Below, piece after piece: positions 48,310 through 57,798 of a DNA stretch of 64,000 nt; positions within the stretch are counted from its first letter, which is position 1, and each line of letters starts with the position of its first letter. The position numbers and the translations under genes are program-made. The DNA comes from Actinomadura sp. J1-007 (GTDB lineage: Bacteria; Actinomycetota; Actinomycetes; Streptosporangiales; Streptosporangiaceae): NCBI RefSeq assembly GCF_009793335.1, contig NZ_WING01000002.1, forward strand, positions 1,302,001 through 1,366,000, written 5' to 3'. The notes under the pieces were generated by a model. That model was given only the letters and a program-made list of their open reading frames with translations. It was not told the DNA's origin and did no database searches.

Positions 48310-49211
48310 GCCCTCTGCGCCTTCGGCCGCGGCCGCGCGCCGGGCCGCCTTCTCACGGGTCGAGGCGCCGCGGACCGGCGTGCGCCCGCACGGCGCGGAC
48401 GCCACGTCGCGATCAGCGCGACGGCGAGCAGGATCTCGGCGATGTCGCCGCCGTAGTACATCAGCTCCGCCCCGCCCATCACCTGGACGGCCGGGGCCCG
48501 GACGTCCAGCAGCCCCGCGTACATGAGCTGGGCCAGCGTCGCGTGCGCCGCGATCGCCGCCCCCATGACCACCAGCCGGACCGGGACCGGCGGGCGGCGC
48601 GGCGCGGGATCGGGCCCCGCGACCGCCCAGGCGAACAGGCATCCCGACAGCAGGAAGTGCACGTGGACGAGCTCGTGCGCGAAGGGCCGCGCGGCGGTCG
48701 CCTCGTACAGCGGGGTGGCGTAGAGGGCGTACAGGCCGCCGGCGTTCAGGAGCAGCGCCGTCACCGGGTGCGCGAGCGCGTGCATGGGCGCGGAGCCGAG
48801 CAGCCGCCCGATCCGCCGCCCGGCGGCCGGGCCCGCCGCGCGCAGCACCAGCGTCACCGGCGCGCCGAGCACGAGCCCGAGCGGGGCGTACATGCCGATG
48901 AGCAGGTGCTGGGCCATGTGCCCGCGGAAGTCCTCGTGCGCCCACGAGGACAGCGGCGGCGACAGCGCCGCCGCGAGCGCAACGGCCCCCGCCGCGAACG
49001 CACCGGCGCGCCACCGGCTCCACGGCCGCCCGCCGTCGCGGCCGAGGCGCGCGGCGGCGACGAGGTACGCGGCCAGGACGAGCGCGATCACCAGGAGCGG
49101 GCCGAGGGCCTCGGCCCCGAACTCGCCGTGCGACCCGTGGCCACCGTGCGCGAACGGCCCGGGGCCGGGGTGCGAGGCGTCCGCGAACGGCCCGGGGTGC
49201 GAGGCGTCCAC
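48303..49211 (-). CDS. CtaG-like cytochrome c oxidase assembly membrane protein
   Basis: The 302-residue protein has a His/Pro/Gly-rich N-terminus (HPGPFADASHPGPGPF, HGGHGSHGE), which might bind copper, then about seven membrane helices. Family motifs: 'MAQHLLIGMYAPLGLVLGAP', 'HELVHVHFLLSGCLFAWAV' and 'ELMYYGGDIAEILLAVALI', as in Caa3/CtaG-type copper proteins for oxidase assembly. Adjoins a DUF2243 gene 3 bp upstream, a pairing seen elsewhere. Basic Arg-rich C-terminus. Confidence 0.82.
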   Translation of the reverse strand: MDASHPGPFADASHPGPGPFAHGGHGSHGEFGAEALGPLLVIALVLAAYLVAAARLGRDGGRPWSRWRAGAFAAGAVALAAALSPPLSSWAHEDFRGHMAQHLLIGMYAPLGLVLGAPVTLVLRAAGPAAGRRIGRLLGSAPMHALAHPVTALLLNAGGLYALYATPLYEATAARPFAHELVHVHFLLSGCLFAWAVAGPDPAPRRPPVPVRLVVMGAAIAAHATLAQLMYAGLLDVRAPAVQVMGGAELMYYGGDIAEILLAVALIATWRPRRAGARRSAAPRPVRRRPGARPRPKAQRAQ

Positions 49212-49214
49212 GGG

Positions 49215-49751
49215 TCACGCCTCCCGGCGCGGGATCTCGCCGCCGCGCTGGAGCAGCCAGCCGCCCGCGACGAGCAGCGCCCCGACCGCGAGGAAGCCCA
49301 GGTCCCACCAGATGTGGTTCGGTCCCGAACGGACGTGGTGGATGCCCAGGATCTCGTGGTCGATGATCCCCTCCACCAGGTTGAACACGCCCCAGCCGAC
49401 GGCCAGCCAGCCCCACAGCCCCCGCGACCTCCAGACCGGCCCGTGCACCTCGTTCAGCCGCGCGTAGAGCATCGCGAGCCCGGCGAGGACGCACAGCCAG
49501 GTGAAGACGTGGAAGAACCCGTCCCAGACGGTGTTCATCTCCAGACCCGACACGGTCTTGGTGGAGTACCGCTTGAGCCCGAGCCGGTCGGAGCCGGTGC
49601 TGCTCAGCATGTGGTGCCACTGGAGCACCTGGTGCAGCATGATGCCGTCGACGAAACCGCCCATCCCCAGGCCGAGGACCGTCCCGGGCAGGGCGATGCC
49701 GCCGCGGCTCCGCCCGGCCGCGGCCGGGCTACCCGCTGTTCGAGTGGACAT
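49215..49751 (-). CDS. DUF2243 membrane protein
   Basis: I take ATG 49751 (178 residues); ATG 49763 is possible. Four membrane helices with conserved family residues: 'GLGMGGFVDGIMLHQVLQWH', 'EMNTVWDGFFHVFTWLCVLA', 'WGVFNLVEGIIDHEILGIHH', 'SGPNHIWWDLGFLAVG'. The His-rich faces suggest metal or haem/copper handling. Probably co-transcribed with the CtaG-like gene. Biochemical role unknown. Confidence 0.85.
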   Translation of the reverse strand: MSTRTAGSPAAAGRSRGGIALPGTVLGLGMGGFVDGIMLHQVLQWHHMLSSTGSDRLGLKRYSTKTVSGLEMNTVWDGFFHVFTWLCVLAGLAMLYARLNEVHGPVWRSRGLWGWLAVGWGVFNLVEGIIDHEILGIHHVRSGPNHIWWDLGFLAVGALLVAGGWLLQRGGEIPRREA

Positions 49752-49837
49752 GATCGGGGCCATGCCCCCGCCCCGGCCGTTGAACCGCGCGGGGGCCGGG
49801 GCGGGCGGCCCCGGCCCCCGTCAGGCCGCGCGCCGGG

Positions 49838-50860
49838 TCACGCGTCGGCCGACGCCCAGATGTTGATGCCCGCCTCCACCGCGTCCCGGTCGATCGCGGC
49901 CAGCTCGTCGTCGGTGAAGTCCGGGCGGTCGAGGCTCGCCAGGTTGTCCTCCAGCTGCGCGACGCTGCTCGCGCCGATCAGCACGGAGGTGACGCGCCGG
50001 TCCCGCAGGGCCCACGCCAGGGCGAGCTGCGCGAGCGACTGGCCGCGCGCCGCGGCCAGCTCGTTGAGCGCCCGGACGTGCCGCAGGTTGTCCTCGGTCA
50101 GCATGTCGGACGACAGCGAGGCGTCCCTGCTGGCCCGCGATCCCGCCGGGACGCCGTTGAGGTACTTGTCGGTGAGCATCCCCTGCGCGAGCGGGGAGAA
50201 CGCGATGCAGCCGACCCCTTCGCGCTCCAGCGTGTCGAGCAGCCCGTTCTCGATCCAGCGGTTGAGCATCGAGTACGACGGCTGGTGGATCAGCAGCGGC
50301 GTGCCCATCTCCCGCAGGATCGCCGCCGCCTCCGCCGTGCGCTCCGGCGGGTACGACGAGATGCCCGCGTAGAGCGCCTTGCCCGACCGTACGGCCCGGT
50401 CGAGCGCCCCCATCGTCTCCTCCAGCGGCGTCTCCGGGTCGGGCCGGTGGCTGTAGAAGATGTCGACGTAGTCGACGCCCATCCGCTCCAGCGACTGGTC
50501 GAGGCTCGCGAGCAGGTACTTGCGCGACCCCCAGTTCCCGTACGGGCCGGGCCACATGTCCCAGCCGGCCTTGGTGGACAGGACGATCTCGTCCCGGTAC
50601 GGCGCGAGGTCCTCGCGCATCAGCCGGCCGAAGTTGGTCTCCGCCGAGCCGTACGGCGGGCCGTAGTTGTTGGCGAGGTCGAAGTGCGTGACGCCGAGGT
50701 CGAACGCCCGGCGCACGATCGCCCGCTGGACCTCCAGCGGGCGGTCGTCCCCGAAGTTGTGCCACAGCCCCAGCGACACGGCCGGGAGCTTCAGCCCGCT
50801 GCGCCCGCACCGCCGGTACTCGACGCCTTCGTAACGATTCTCTGCGGCCACATAGGTCAT
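49838..50860 (-). CDS. Aldo/keto reductase, L-glyceraldehyde 3-phosphate reductase type
   Basis: The 340-residue protein starts MTYVAAENRYEGVEYRRCG and matches the YghZ/Gpr branch: 'KLPAVSLGLWHNFGDD', 'THFDLANNYGPPYGSAETN' (Asp, Tyr), 'VLSTKAGWDMWPGPYGNWG' (Lys), 'YVDIFYSHRPDPETPLEE' (His). NADPH-dependent reduction of toxic triose phosphates or methylglyoxal. Stand-alone gene, upstream gap 72 bp, no operator recognised. Confidence 0.88.
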   Translation of the reverse strand: MTYVAAENRYEGVEYRRCGRSGLKLPAVSLGLWHNFGDDRPLEVQRAIVRRAFDLGVTHFDLANNYGPPYGSAETNFGRLMREDLAPYRDEIVLSTKAGWDMWPGPYGNWGSRKYLLASLDQSLERMGVDYVDIFYSHRPDPETPLEETMGALDRAVRSGKALYAGISSYPPERTAEAAAILREMGTPLLIHQPSYSMLNRWIENGLLDTLEREGVGCIAFSPLAQGMLTDKYLNGVPAGSRASRDASLSSDMLTEDNLRHVRALNELAAARGQSLAQLALAWALRDRRVTSVLIGASSVAQLEDNLASLDRPDFTDDELAAIDRDAVEAGINIWASADA

Positions 50861-50932
50861 GGACGCGATTGTGCCAGCCGGGCGATCACCCTCGCGCGCC
50901 CGCTCCCGGCGTACCGGACCCCGCGCCGGAGG

Positions 50933-52504
50933 TCAGCCGTCCGGGAGCTCGTGCTTGAGGACCTTGCCGGTGGGGTTGCGGGGGAGGGCGTCGAGGAACA
51001 CCACGTCGCGCGGCACCTTGTAGCGGGCGAGGTTGGCCGCGACGTGCGCCTTCACGGCGTCCTCGGCGAGGTCGCCGTCCGCGACGACGAACGCCCGGAG
51101 CCGCTGCCCGAACTCGGCGTCCGGGACGGCGGCCACCGCGGCCTCGGTGATGGCGGGGTGCGCGGCGAGCAGGTCCTCGACCTCGCCCGGGTACACGTTC
51201 TCGCCCCCGGAGACGATCATGTCGTCGGCGCGGCCGTCGACCAGCAGCCGCCCGGCCGCGTCGAGGCGGCCGACGTCGCCGACCTCCATCAGCCCGCCGA
51301 CGTCGGCCTTGCCGCCGCCCCCGCTGTAGCCGCCGAAGCGGGCGGGCGAGTCGACGAAGACGCGGCCGGTCACGCCCGCGGGGACCGGGCGGTCGCGGTC
51401 GTCCAGGATCCGCACGACCGTCCCGGCCGGCGGGCGGCCGGCGCAGCCCGGGGCGCGCAGCAGGTCGGCCGGGGTGGCGATGGTGATGCAGGACGCCTCG
51501 GTCGAGCCGTAGAAGTTGTAGAGCTTCGGGCCGAGCGCCTTCATCGCGCGGCGGCTGAGGTCGGCCTCCAGCCGCGCGCCGCCGGTCAGCACGATCCGCA
51601 GGCGCGGCAGCGCGGGCGGGTCGAGGGCGAGCAGCCGGTTCAGCATGACGGGGACGACGATCAGCGCGGCGCACCGGTGCTCGGCCAGGGCGTCCAGCAC
51701 GGCGGCGGCGTCGAAGCGGCGGCGCAGCACGACGGTCGCGCCGAGCCCGAGCGCCAGCACCGCCGCGGTGAGGCCGAGCCCGTGGAACAGCGGCGGCCCG
51801 ACGAACACCGCGTCCCCGGAACGCAGCGGCACCTTCGACAGGATCCCGCCGGGCAGCGCCATCGACGGCGACTGGGAGCGCGGCGCGCCCCTCGGCCTGC
51901 CGGACGTCCCGCTGGTGAGGATCACCATCGCGCCGTGCCGGGACGGCGCGGGCGGCGGCGCCGGGTCGGCCCCGGCGATCAGCGCGTCCAGGCCGGAGTC
52001 CCCGGCATCCGACCACGCGACGTGCCGGGGCAGGTCCAGCGTCCCGGCGACCGGCGCGAACTCCTCGTCGTGGACGAGCACGGTCACGCCCTCGCGGTCG
52101 GCGGCGTCCCGGAGCTGCGGCGCGGCGAAGTCGGTGTTGAGGAACAGGACCGACGCGCCGGTCTTGGCCGCCGCCGACATCGCCTCCAGCAGGCCCCGGT
52201 GGTTGCGGCACAGGATCCCGACCGTGTCGCCGGGCCCGACGCCCCGCGCCCGCCAGGCGTTGGCGAGCGCGTTGCAGCGCCGTTCCAGCTCGGCGAACGT
52301 CAGCGCGCCGCGCTCGTCCACCAGGGCGGTGCGGTCGGGGAAGCGCAGCGCGGGCAGCGTCGTCGCCGCGCCGAGCGGCCCGTACGCCCGCAGCGCCCGC
52401 GCCGCCGCGGCGAGCGCCCTCGGCGGCATCGCGCCGATCAGCCCGGCGCGGACCGCCGCGCGCAGCCCGTTCAGTTCGCCCGCGATCCGGGTGAGGGTGA
52501 CCAT
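50933..52504 (-). CDS. Acyl-CoA synthetase (ANL superfamily)
   Basis: ATG 52504 gives 523 residues. Signatures: P-loop-like 'GAMVILTSGTSGRPRGAP', 'LYNFYGSTEASCITIATPAD', 'MEVGDVGRLDAAGRLLVDG', 'DDMIVSGGENVYPGEVEDLL' and the C-terminal catalytic Lys in 'LPRNPTGKVLKHELPDG'. It adenylates a carboxylic acid and forms the CoA thioester; chain length unknown. Divergent from paaZ, so it may activate a substrate for aromatic or fatty acid catabolism. Confidence 0.88.
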   Translation of the reverse strand: MVTLTRIAGELNGLRAAVRAGLIGAMPPRALAAAARALRAYGPLGAATTLPALRFPDRTALVDERGALTFAELERRCNALANAWRARGVGPGDTVGILCRNHRGLLEAMSAAAKTGASVLFLNTDFAAPQLRDAADREGVTVLVHDEEFAPVAGTLDLPRHVAWSDAGDSGLDALIAGADPAPPPAPSRHGAMVILTSGTSGRPRGAPRSQSPSMALPGGILSKVPLRSGDAVFVGPPLFHGLGLTAAVLALGLGATVVLRRRFDAAAVLDALAEHRCAALIVVPVMLNRLLALDPPALPRLRIVLTGGARLEADLSRRAMKALGPKLYNFYGSTEASCITIATPADLLRAPGCAGRPPAGTVVRILDDRDRPVPAGVTGRVFVDSPARFGGYSGGGGKADVGGLMEVGDVGRLDAAGRLLVDGRADDMIVSGGENVYPGEVEDLLAAHPAITEAAVAAVPDAEFGQRLRAFVVADGDLAEDAVKAHVAANLARYKVPRDVVFLDALPRNPTGKVLKHELPDG

Positions 52505-52696
52505 GCCGGAATCGTAGAGAGGGGAGGACAGGTTCACAACGACTGTTCCTTTGATCCCCGTTCGTCCGGGCGGCGGGCCGTCCCCGGCGGTGACCGCTTT
52601 ACACAAAGGAAGACGCCTGCGGCTGTCACGTCTGCGACGCGTGAACGCGCGGATTCGGTGGCAAGTAGAGGGCGAGACAAGGACGAGGAGGTCCCT

Positions 52697-54733
52697 GTGG
52701 TCGTGCTGCGCAGTTATGTGTCCGGTTCGTGGCGTTCACCCGAGGAGGAGGGCGCGCCGCTGCTGGACGCGGTGACGGGCGAGGAGGTCGCGCGGATCTC
52801 CGCGGCCGGCGTGGACCGGGCCGCCGCGCTCCGGTACGGGCGGGAGGTCGGCGGGCCCGCGCTGCGGGAGCTGACGTTCCACCAGCGCGCCGCGCTGCTG
52901 AAGGCGCTCGCCTCGCACCTGCGCGAGCACCGCGACGAGCTGTACGCGCTGTCGGCCCGGACCGGCGCCACGCGGAACGACTCCCGGTTCGACGTGGACG
53001 GCGGCATCGGCGTGCTGCTCGGCTACGCGAGCAAGGGCCGCCGCGAGCTGCCGAACGACACCGTGCTCGTGGAGGGCGCGGCGGAGCCGCTCGGGAAGGG
53101 CGGCACGTTCGTCGGCCAGCACGTGTGCACGCCGCTGCGCGGGGTGGCGGTGCAGATCAACGCGTTCAACTTCCCGGTGTGGGGGCCGCTGGAGAAGCTC
53201 GCGCCCGCGTTCGTCGCCGGGGTGCCGAGCCTGGTCAAGCCCGCGTCCCAGACCGCCTACCTGACCGCCCGGCTGGTCGAGCTGATCGTCGAGTCGGGGC
53301 TGCTGCCCGAGGGGTCGGTGCAGCTGCTGTGCGGCGACGCGGGCGACCTGCTCGACCACCTGACCGAGCAGGACCTGGTGGCGTTCACCGGGTCGGCGTC
53401 CACGGCGGCGCGGCTGCGCACGCACCCGGGCGTCGTCCGCGACTCGGTGCGGTTCAACGCCGAGGCCGACTCGCTCAACTGCTCGGTCCTCGGCCCGGAC
53501 GCCGCGCCCGGCACCACCGAGTTCGACCTGTACGTCCAGCAGCTCGTCACCGAGATGACCGTCAAGGCGGGCCAGAAGTGCACGGCCATCCGCCGCGCGC
53601 TGGTGCCCGCCGCGCTGGCCGGCGACGTCGCCGACGCGGTCGCGGCGCGGCTCGCGGAGGTCGCCGTCGGCGACCCGTCCGACCCGCGCGTCCGGATGGG
53701 CGCGCTCGCGAGCCTCGGCCAGCGCGAGGAGGTCCGGCGCTCCCTGAAGGCGCTGACGGACGCCGCGCGCGTCGTGTTCGGCGACCCGGACCGGATCGAC
53801 CCGGTCGGCGCCGACCCCGAGCGCGGCGCGTTCATCTCGCCGGTGCTGCTGCGCGCCGACGACCCGGGCCGCGCCGAGCCGCACGAGGTCGAGGCGTTCG
53901 GGCCGGTCGCCACGCTGCTGCCGTACGAGGACGCCACGCACGCCGTCGAGCTGGCCGCGCGGGGCCGGGGCAGCCTCGCCGCCTCGGTCGTGACCGCCGA
54001 CGCCGCGTTCGCCCGCGAGGTCGTGCTCGGCCTCGCGCCCTGGCACGGGCGGCTGCTCGTCCTGAACGGCGAGGACGCCGGGGAGTCCACCGGCCACGGG
54101 TCGCCGCTGCCCGCCCTCCTGCACGGCGGGCCCGGACGCGCCGGGGGCGGCGCGGAGCTCGGCGGGATCCGCGGCGTCGTCCACCACATGCAGCGCACCG
54201 CCCTCCAGGCCGGGCCCGCGATGCTGACCTCGCTGACGGGCCGCTGGGTGCCCGGCACCGACCGGACCGTCACGGCCGAGCACCCGTTCCGCAAGCACCT
54301 GGAGGACCTGCGCGTCGGCGACACCGCCGTGGGCGGGCCGCGGGTCGTCACGCTGGACGACATCGAGCACTTCGCCGCGTTCACCGGCGACACGTTCTAC
54401 GCGCACATGGACGAGGACGCCGCCAAGGCCAACCCGTTCTTCGGCGGGCGCGTCGCGCACGGCTACCTGGTCGTGTCGTTCGCGGCCGGGCTGTTCGTCT
54501 CGCCCGAGCCCGGCCCGGTCCTCGCCAACTACGGGCTGGAGAACCTGCGGTTCCTCACCCCCGTGCACCCGGGCGACGAGCTGACCGTGACGCTGACCGC
54601 CAAGCAGATCACGCCGCGCGACGGCGCCGCGTACGGCGAGGTCCGCTGGGACACCGACGTCACCAACCAGGACGGCGCGTCGGTCGCCAAGTACGACGTG
54701 CTGACGCTGGTGGCCAAGCGCGCCGGCGCCTGA
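52697..54733 (+). CDS. paaZ: PaaZ: oxepin-CoA hydrolase / 3-oxo-5,6-dehydrosuberyl-CoA semialdehyde dehydrogenase
   Basis: GTG 52697 follows GAGGAGG. The 678-residue protein joins an aldehyde dehydrogenase domain (residues about 1-520; 'QINAFNFPVWGPLEKLAPAF', 'VAFTGSASTAARLR', 'VKAGQKCTAIRRALVP' with catalytic Cys) to a C-terminal MaoC-like hydratase ('DDIEHFAAFTGDTFYAHMDE', 'FFGGRVAHGYLVVSFAAGL'). It opens the oxepin-CoA ring and oxidises the aldehyde in phenylacetate degradation. Other paa genes are not in the window. Length matches E. coli PaaZ (681). The E1 gene follows 10 bp later. Confidence 0.9.
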   Translation: MVVLRSYVSGSWRSPEEEGAPLLDAVTGEEVARISAAGVDRAAALRYGREVGGPALRELTFHQRAALLKALASHLREHRDELYALSARTGATRNDSRFDVDGGIGVLLGYASKGRRELPNDTVLVEGAAEPLGKGGTFVGQHVCTPLRGVAVQINAFNFPVWGPLEKLAPAFVAGVPSLVKPASQTAYLTARLVELIVESGLLPEGSVQLLCGDAGDLLDHLTEQDLVAFTGSASTAARLRTHPGVVRDSVRFNAEADSLNCSVLGPDAAPGTTEFDLYVQQLVTEMTVKAGQKCTAIRRALVPAALAGDVADAVAARLAEVAVGDPSDPRVRMGALASLGQREEVRRSLKALTDAARVVFGDPDRIDPVGADPERGAFISPVLLRADDPGRAEPHEVEAFGPVATLLPYEDATHAVELAARGRGSLAASVVTADAAFAREVVLGLAPWHGRLLVLNGEDAGESTGHGSPLPALLHGGPGRAGGGAELGGIRGVVHHMQRTALQAGPAMLTSLTGRWVPGTDRTVTAEHPFRKHLEDLRVGDTAVGGPRVVTLDDIEHFAAFTGDTFYAHMDEDAAKANPFFGGRVAHGYLVVSFAAGLFVSPEPGPVLANYGLENLRFLTPVHPGDELTVTLTAKQITPRDGAAYGEVRWDTDVTNQDGASVAKYDVLTLVAKRAGA

Positions 54734-54743
54734 CGCCCGTACC

Positions 54744-56864
54744 GTGCCCGACCTCCTGGACCTGATCGCGGCCCTGCGGCCGTCGGGGGAGCCGCGCCCC
54801 CTCCCGATGACCGCGGGGCGCGCGCTCTCGCTGTTCGACGCGCAGCTCGGCAGCCGGCACCTGGACCTCGCCGCCCGGTGGCTCCGGGAGCGGGGCCACG
54901 GGTACTACACGATCGGCTCGGCCGGGCACGAGGGCAACGCCGCGGTGGCCGCGGCGCTGCGCCCCACGGACCCGGCGCTGCTGCACTACCGCTCCGGCGC
55001 GTTCTTCCTGGAACGGGCCCGGCAGGGTCCAGGACGCGACGCGCTGCGCGACGTCCTGCTCGGCCTGGTCGCGGCGGCCGAGGACCCGATCTCGGGAGGG
55101 CGGCACAAGGTCTTCGGCAGCCGCGCCCTCAACGTCGTCCCGCAGACCTCCACCATCGCCTCGCACCTGCCGAGGGCGGTCGGCGTGGCGTTCGCGATCG
55201 AACGCGCGGCCCGGCTGGGCGTGCCCTCGCCCTGGCCGCGCGACGCCGTGGCCGTCTGCTCGTTCGGCGACGCGTCCGCGAACCACTCCACCGCGGCCGG
55301 CGCGATCAACGCGGCCGTGCACACCGCGTACCAGGGCCTCCCGATGCCGCTCCTGCTGGTCTGCGAGGACAACGGCATCGGGATCAGCGTCCGCACCCCG
55401 CCCGGCTGGGTCCGCGCCGCCTACGGCTCCCGCCCCGGCCTCGCCTACCTCGCCGCCGACGGCCTCGACCTCGCCGACGCGTACGCGGCCGCGCGCGACG
55501 CCGCCGGACGGGTGCGGGCCGCCCGCCGCCCCCTGTTCCTGCACCTGCGGACCGTACGGCTGATGGGCCACGCGGGGTCGGACGTGGAGGCGGCCTACCG
55601 CACGCCCGCCGAGATCGCCGCGGGCGAGGCCGCCGACCCGCTCCTCGGGACGGCCCGCCTGCTGGTGGACCACGGCATCGCGACGCCCGCCGAGATCGCC
55701 GGCCTGTACGAGGCGAAGCGGGCGGAGGTGATGGACCTGGCCGCCGAGGTCGCGGACGCGCCCCGGCTCCGCTCCGCCCGCGAGGTCATGGCCCCGATCG
55801 CCGCGCCCGCCCCCGCCCCGGACCCGGCTCCAGCCCCGGACCCGGACCCGGATGCGGAGGCCGGCGGGGGAGAGCCGCTCACGCTCGCGCAGGCGGTCAA
55901 CCGCACCCTCGCCGCCCTCCTGGACGAGCGCCCCGACGTCCTGGTGTTCGGCGAGGACGTCGCCCGCAAGGGCGGCGTGTACGGCGTGACGCGCGGGCTG
56001 CTCAAACGGGCCGGGGCGGCGCGCGTGTTCGACACCCTCCTGGACGAGCAGTCGGTCCTCGGCCTCGCGCTCGGCCTCGGCCTGTCCGGGATGCTGCCCG
56101 TCCCGGAGATCCAGTACCTGGCGTACCTCCACAACGCCGCCGACCAGTTGCGCGGGGAGGCCGCGACCCTCCGGTTCTTCTCGGACGGGCGGTACGCCAA
56201 CCCGATGGTCGTGCGGATCGCGGCCTACGCCTACCAGAAGGGCTTCGGCGGGCACTTCCACAACGACAACGCCGTCGCCGCGCTCCGCGACATCCCCGGC
56301 CTGGTGATCGCGTCGCCCGCCCGTCCGGACGACGCCGCCGGGATGCTGCGCACCTGCGCCGCGTCCGGACGCGTGTGCGTGTTCCTGGAGCCGATCGCGC
56401 TCTACCACACCGGCGACCTGCACGAGGAGGGCGACGGCGCGTGGCGGGCGCGGCCCGGCGCGCCCGTCCCGCTCGGCCGCGCGCGGACGTACGGGACGGG
56501 CGGCGACCTGACGCTCGTGTCGTTCGCCAACGGCCTGCGCATGAGCCTGCGCGCGGCCCGCAGGCTCAGGGACGCCCGCGGCGTGGACGCCCGCGTGCTC
56601 GACCTGCGCTGGCTCGCGCCGCTCCCGGCGGGCGACCTGCTGCGCGAGGCGGACGCGACCGGCGCCGTCCTCGTCGCGGACGAGACCAGGAGGACCGGGG
56701 GCGTGTCCGAGGCCGTCCTCACCGCGCTCGCCGACGGCGGATTCGCCGGCCGCGCCGCCCGGGTGACCAGCGAGGACAGCTTCGTCCCGCTGGGCGGCGC
56801 GGCCGATCACGTCCTGCTGTCGGAACGGGCGATCGAGGAGGCGGCGGTCGGGCTGCTCCGCTGA
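54744..56864 (+). CDS. Fused alpha-beta E1 of a 2-oxoacid dehydrogenase (branched-chain type)
   Basis: The 706-residue protein has an E1-alpha domain (about 1-330: 'YYTIGSAGHEGNAAVAAAL', 'AVCSFGDASANHSTAAGAIN' TPP motif, 'LRTVRLMGHAGSDVEAAYR'), a Pro/Asp-rich linker of about 30 residues, and an E1-beta domain ('DVLVFGEDVARKGGVYGVTR', 'IQYLAYLHNAADQLRGEAAT', 'AYQKGFGGHFHNDNAVAAL'). Fused E1 of this length occurs in actinobacteria. It would decarboxylate a branched 2-oxoacid; E2 and E3 must come from elsewhere. Co-transcribed with paaZ, which suggests a shared acyl-CoA pathway. Confidence 0.85.
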   Translation: MPDLLDLIAALRPSGEPRPLPMTAGRALSLFDAQLGSRHLDLAARWLRERGHGYYTIGSAGHEGNAAVAAALRPTDPALLHYRSGAFFLERARQGPGRDALRDVLLGLVAAAEDPISGGRHKVFGSRALNVVPQTSTIASHLPRAVGVAFAIERAARLGVPSPWPRDAVAVCSFGDASANHSTAAGAINAAVHTAYQGLPMPLLLVCEDNGIGISVRTPPGWVRAAYGSRPGLAYLAADGLDLADAYAAARDAAGRVRAARRPLFLHLRTVRLMGHAGSDVEAAYRTPAEIAAGEAADPLLGTARLLVDHGIATPAEIAGLYEAKRAEVMDLAAEVADAPRLRSAREVMAPIAAPAPAPDPAPAPDPDPDAEAGGGEPLTLAQAVNRTLAALLDERPDVLVFGEDVARKGGVYGVTRGLLKRAGAARVFDTLLDEQSVLGLALGLGLSGMLPVPEIQYLAYLHNAADQLRGEAATLRFFSDGRYANPMVVRIAAYAYQKGFGGHFHNDNAVAALRDIPGLVIASPARPDDAAGMLRTCAASGRVCVFLEPIALYHTGDLHEEGDGAWRARPGAPVPLGRARTYGTGGDLTLVSFANGLRMSLRAARRLRDARGVDARVLDLRWLAPLPAGDLLREADATGAVLVADETRRTGGVSEAVLTALADGGFAGRAARVTSEDSFVPLGGAADHVLLSERAIEEAAVGLLR

Positions 56865-56876
56865 GGCGAGCGCCCG

Positions 56877-57797
56877 CTACCCGGCGGCGCCGGAGAAGGC
56901 GGCGAGGTCGGCGAGGCCGGGCACGACGGCGTCCGCCACGGTGATCTTCCGATCGATCAGGCCGGAGGCGTGGAACAGGTCGGCGGCGCGCTGCTGCTCG
57001 GCGACGAACCCGTCCCCGACCGGCAGCAGCCCGAACGGGCGGCGGCGCAGCGCGTTCTCCCACGCGTCCACGTCGCCCTCGTCGTCGGCGGCGAACAGCC
57101 GCGCCGCCTCGCGGGGGTTCGCGCGCACCCACGCGTCCGACTCCTGGAGGGCGGCGACGATCGCGGCCAGCTCCTCGCGGCGCTCCTCGGCGAAGCCGCG
57201 GCGCGTGAACCACAGCGACCGGTGGCTGAACAGCCCGTCCGTCTCGACCAGCGTGCGGACCTCGGCCTCCGCCTCGACGCGCGTCAGCGACGGGTACGAG
57301 GCGACCCAGGCGTCCACCTCGCCGTCCAGGAGCAGGCGTCCGGCGTCCGTCCCGGCGTCCACCGGGTCGATGTCGGCCCAGCCGAGCCCCGCGCCGTCCA
57401 GCGCGAACAGCAGCAGCGTGGTCTGCCACGAGCCGTGCGCGAGCGCGACCCGCCTGCCCTTGAGGTCGGCGGGCGAGGCGATGTCGGACCCGGCGCGGAC
57501 GATCAGGCGCCCGTTCTCGTGCCGGGGCGCGGACGTCGCGACGTACACGATGTCGTGGCCCTTCGCCTGCGCGGTGACGGGCGGGGTGGAGCCGGTGCCG
57601 ATGAAGTCGTACCCGCCGTCGAAGAGGTGGTCGCCGTGCGCCGACGGCAGCCCCGCGCGCGGGGACGGCCGGTCGCCGGGCGGCAGGGAGCGCAGGTCCA
57701 CCCACTCCACGTCGGGCAGGGACCGTTCGAGGACGCCGCGGTGCCGCAGCACCCACAGCGAGTTGTTGTGCGGGAAGTAACCGACGCGCGTGGTCAT
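56877..57797 (-). CDS. SsuA-like solute-binding-fold protein without signal peptide
   Basis: ATG 57797 gives 306 residues. The fold is that of SsuA/ThiY/NMT1-type proteins: 'YDFIGTGSTPPVTAQAKG', 'LIVRAGSDIASPADLKGRRV', 'DAWVASYPSLTRVEAEAEV', 'WVRANPREAARLFA'. The N-terminus (MTTRVGYFPHNNSLWVLRHR) has no signal peptide or lipobox, so it is either cytoplasmic or exported differently. No Cys and no RxGG, so not an obvious desulfinase. Last gene of the sulfur operon. In the raw sequence it reads in frame from the LLM gene, see there. Confidence 0.68.
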   Translation of the reverse strand: MTTRVGYFPHNNSLWVLRHRGVLERSLPDVEWVDLRSLPPGDRPSPRAGLPSAHGDHLFDGGYDFIGTGSTPPVTAQAKGHDIVYVATSAPRHENGRLIVRAGSDIASPADLKGRRVALAHGSWQTTLLLFALDGAGLGWADIDPVDAGTDAGRLLLDGEVDAWVASYPSLTRVEAEAEVRTLVETDGLFSHRSLWFTRRGFAEERREELAAIVAALQESDAWVRANPREAARLFAADDEGDVDAWENALRRRPFGLLPVGDGFVAEQQRAADLFHASGLIDRKITVADAVVPGLADLAAFSGAAG

Positions 57798-57798
57798 C

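Noticed and set aside
50078..52696. Upstream extension of paaZ by about 870 codons
   Set aside because: It is antisense to the aldo/keto reductase and acyl-CoA synthetase genes. GTG 52697 with GAGGAGG gives the correct PaaZ length.
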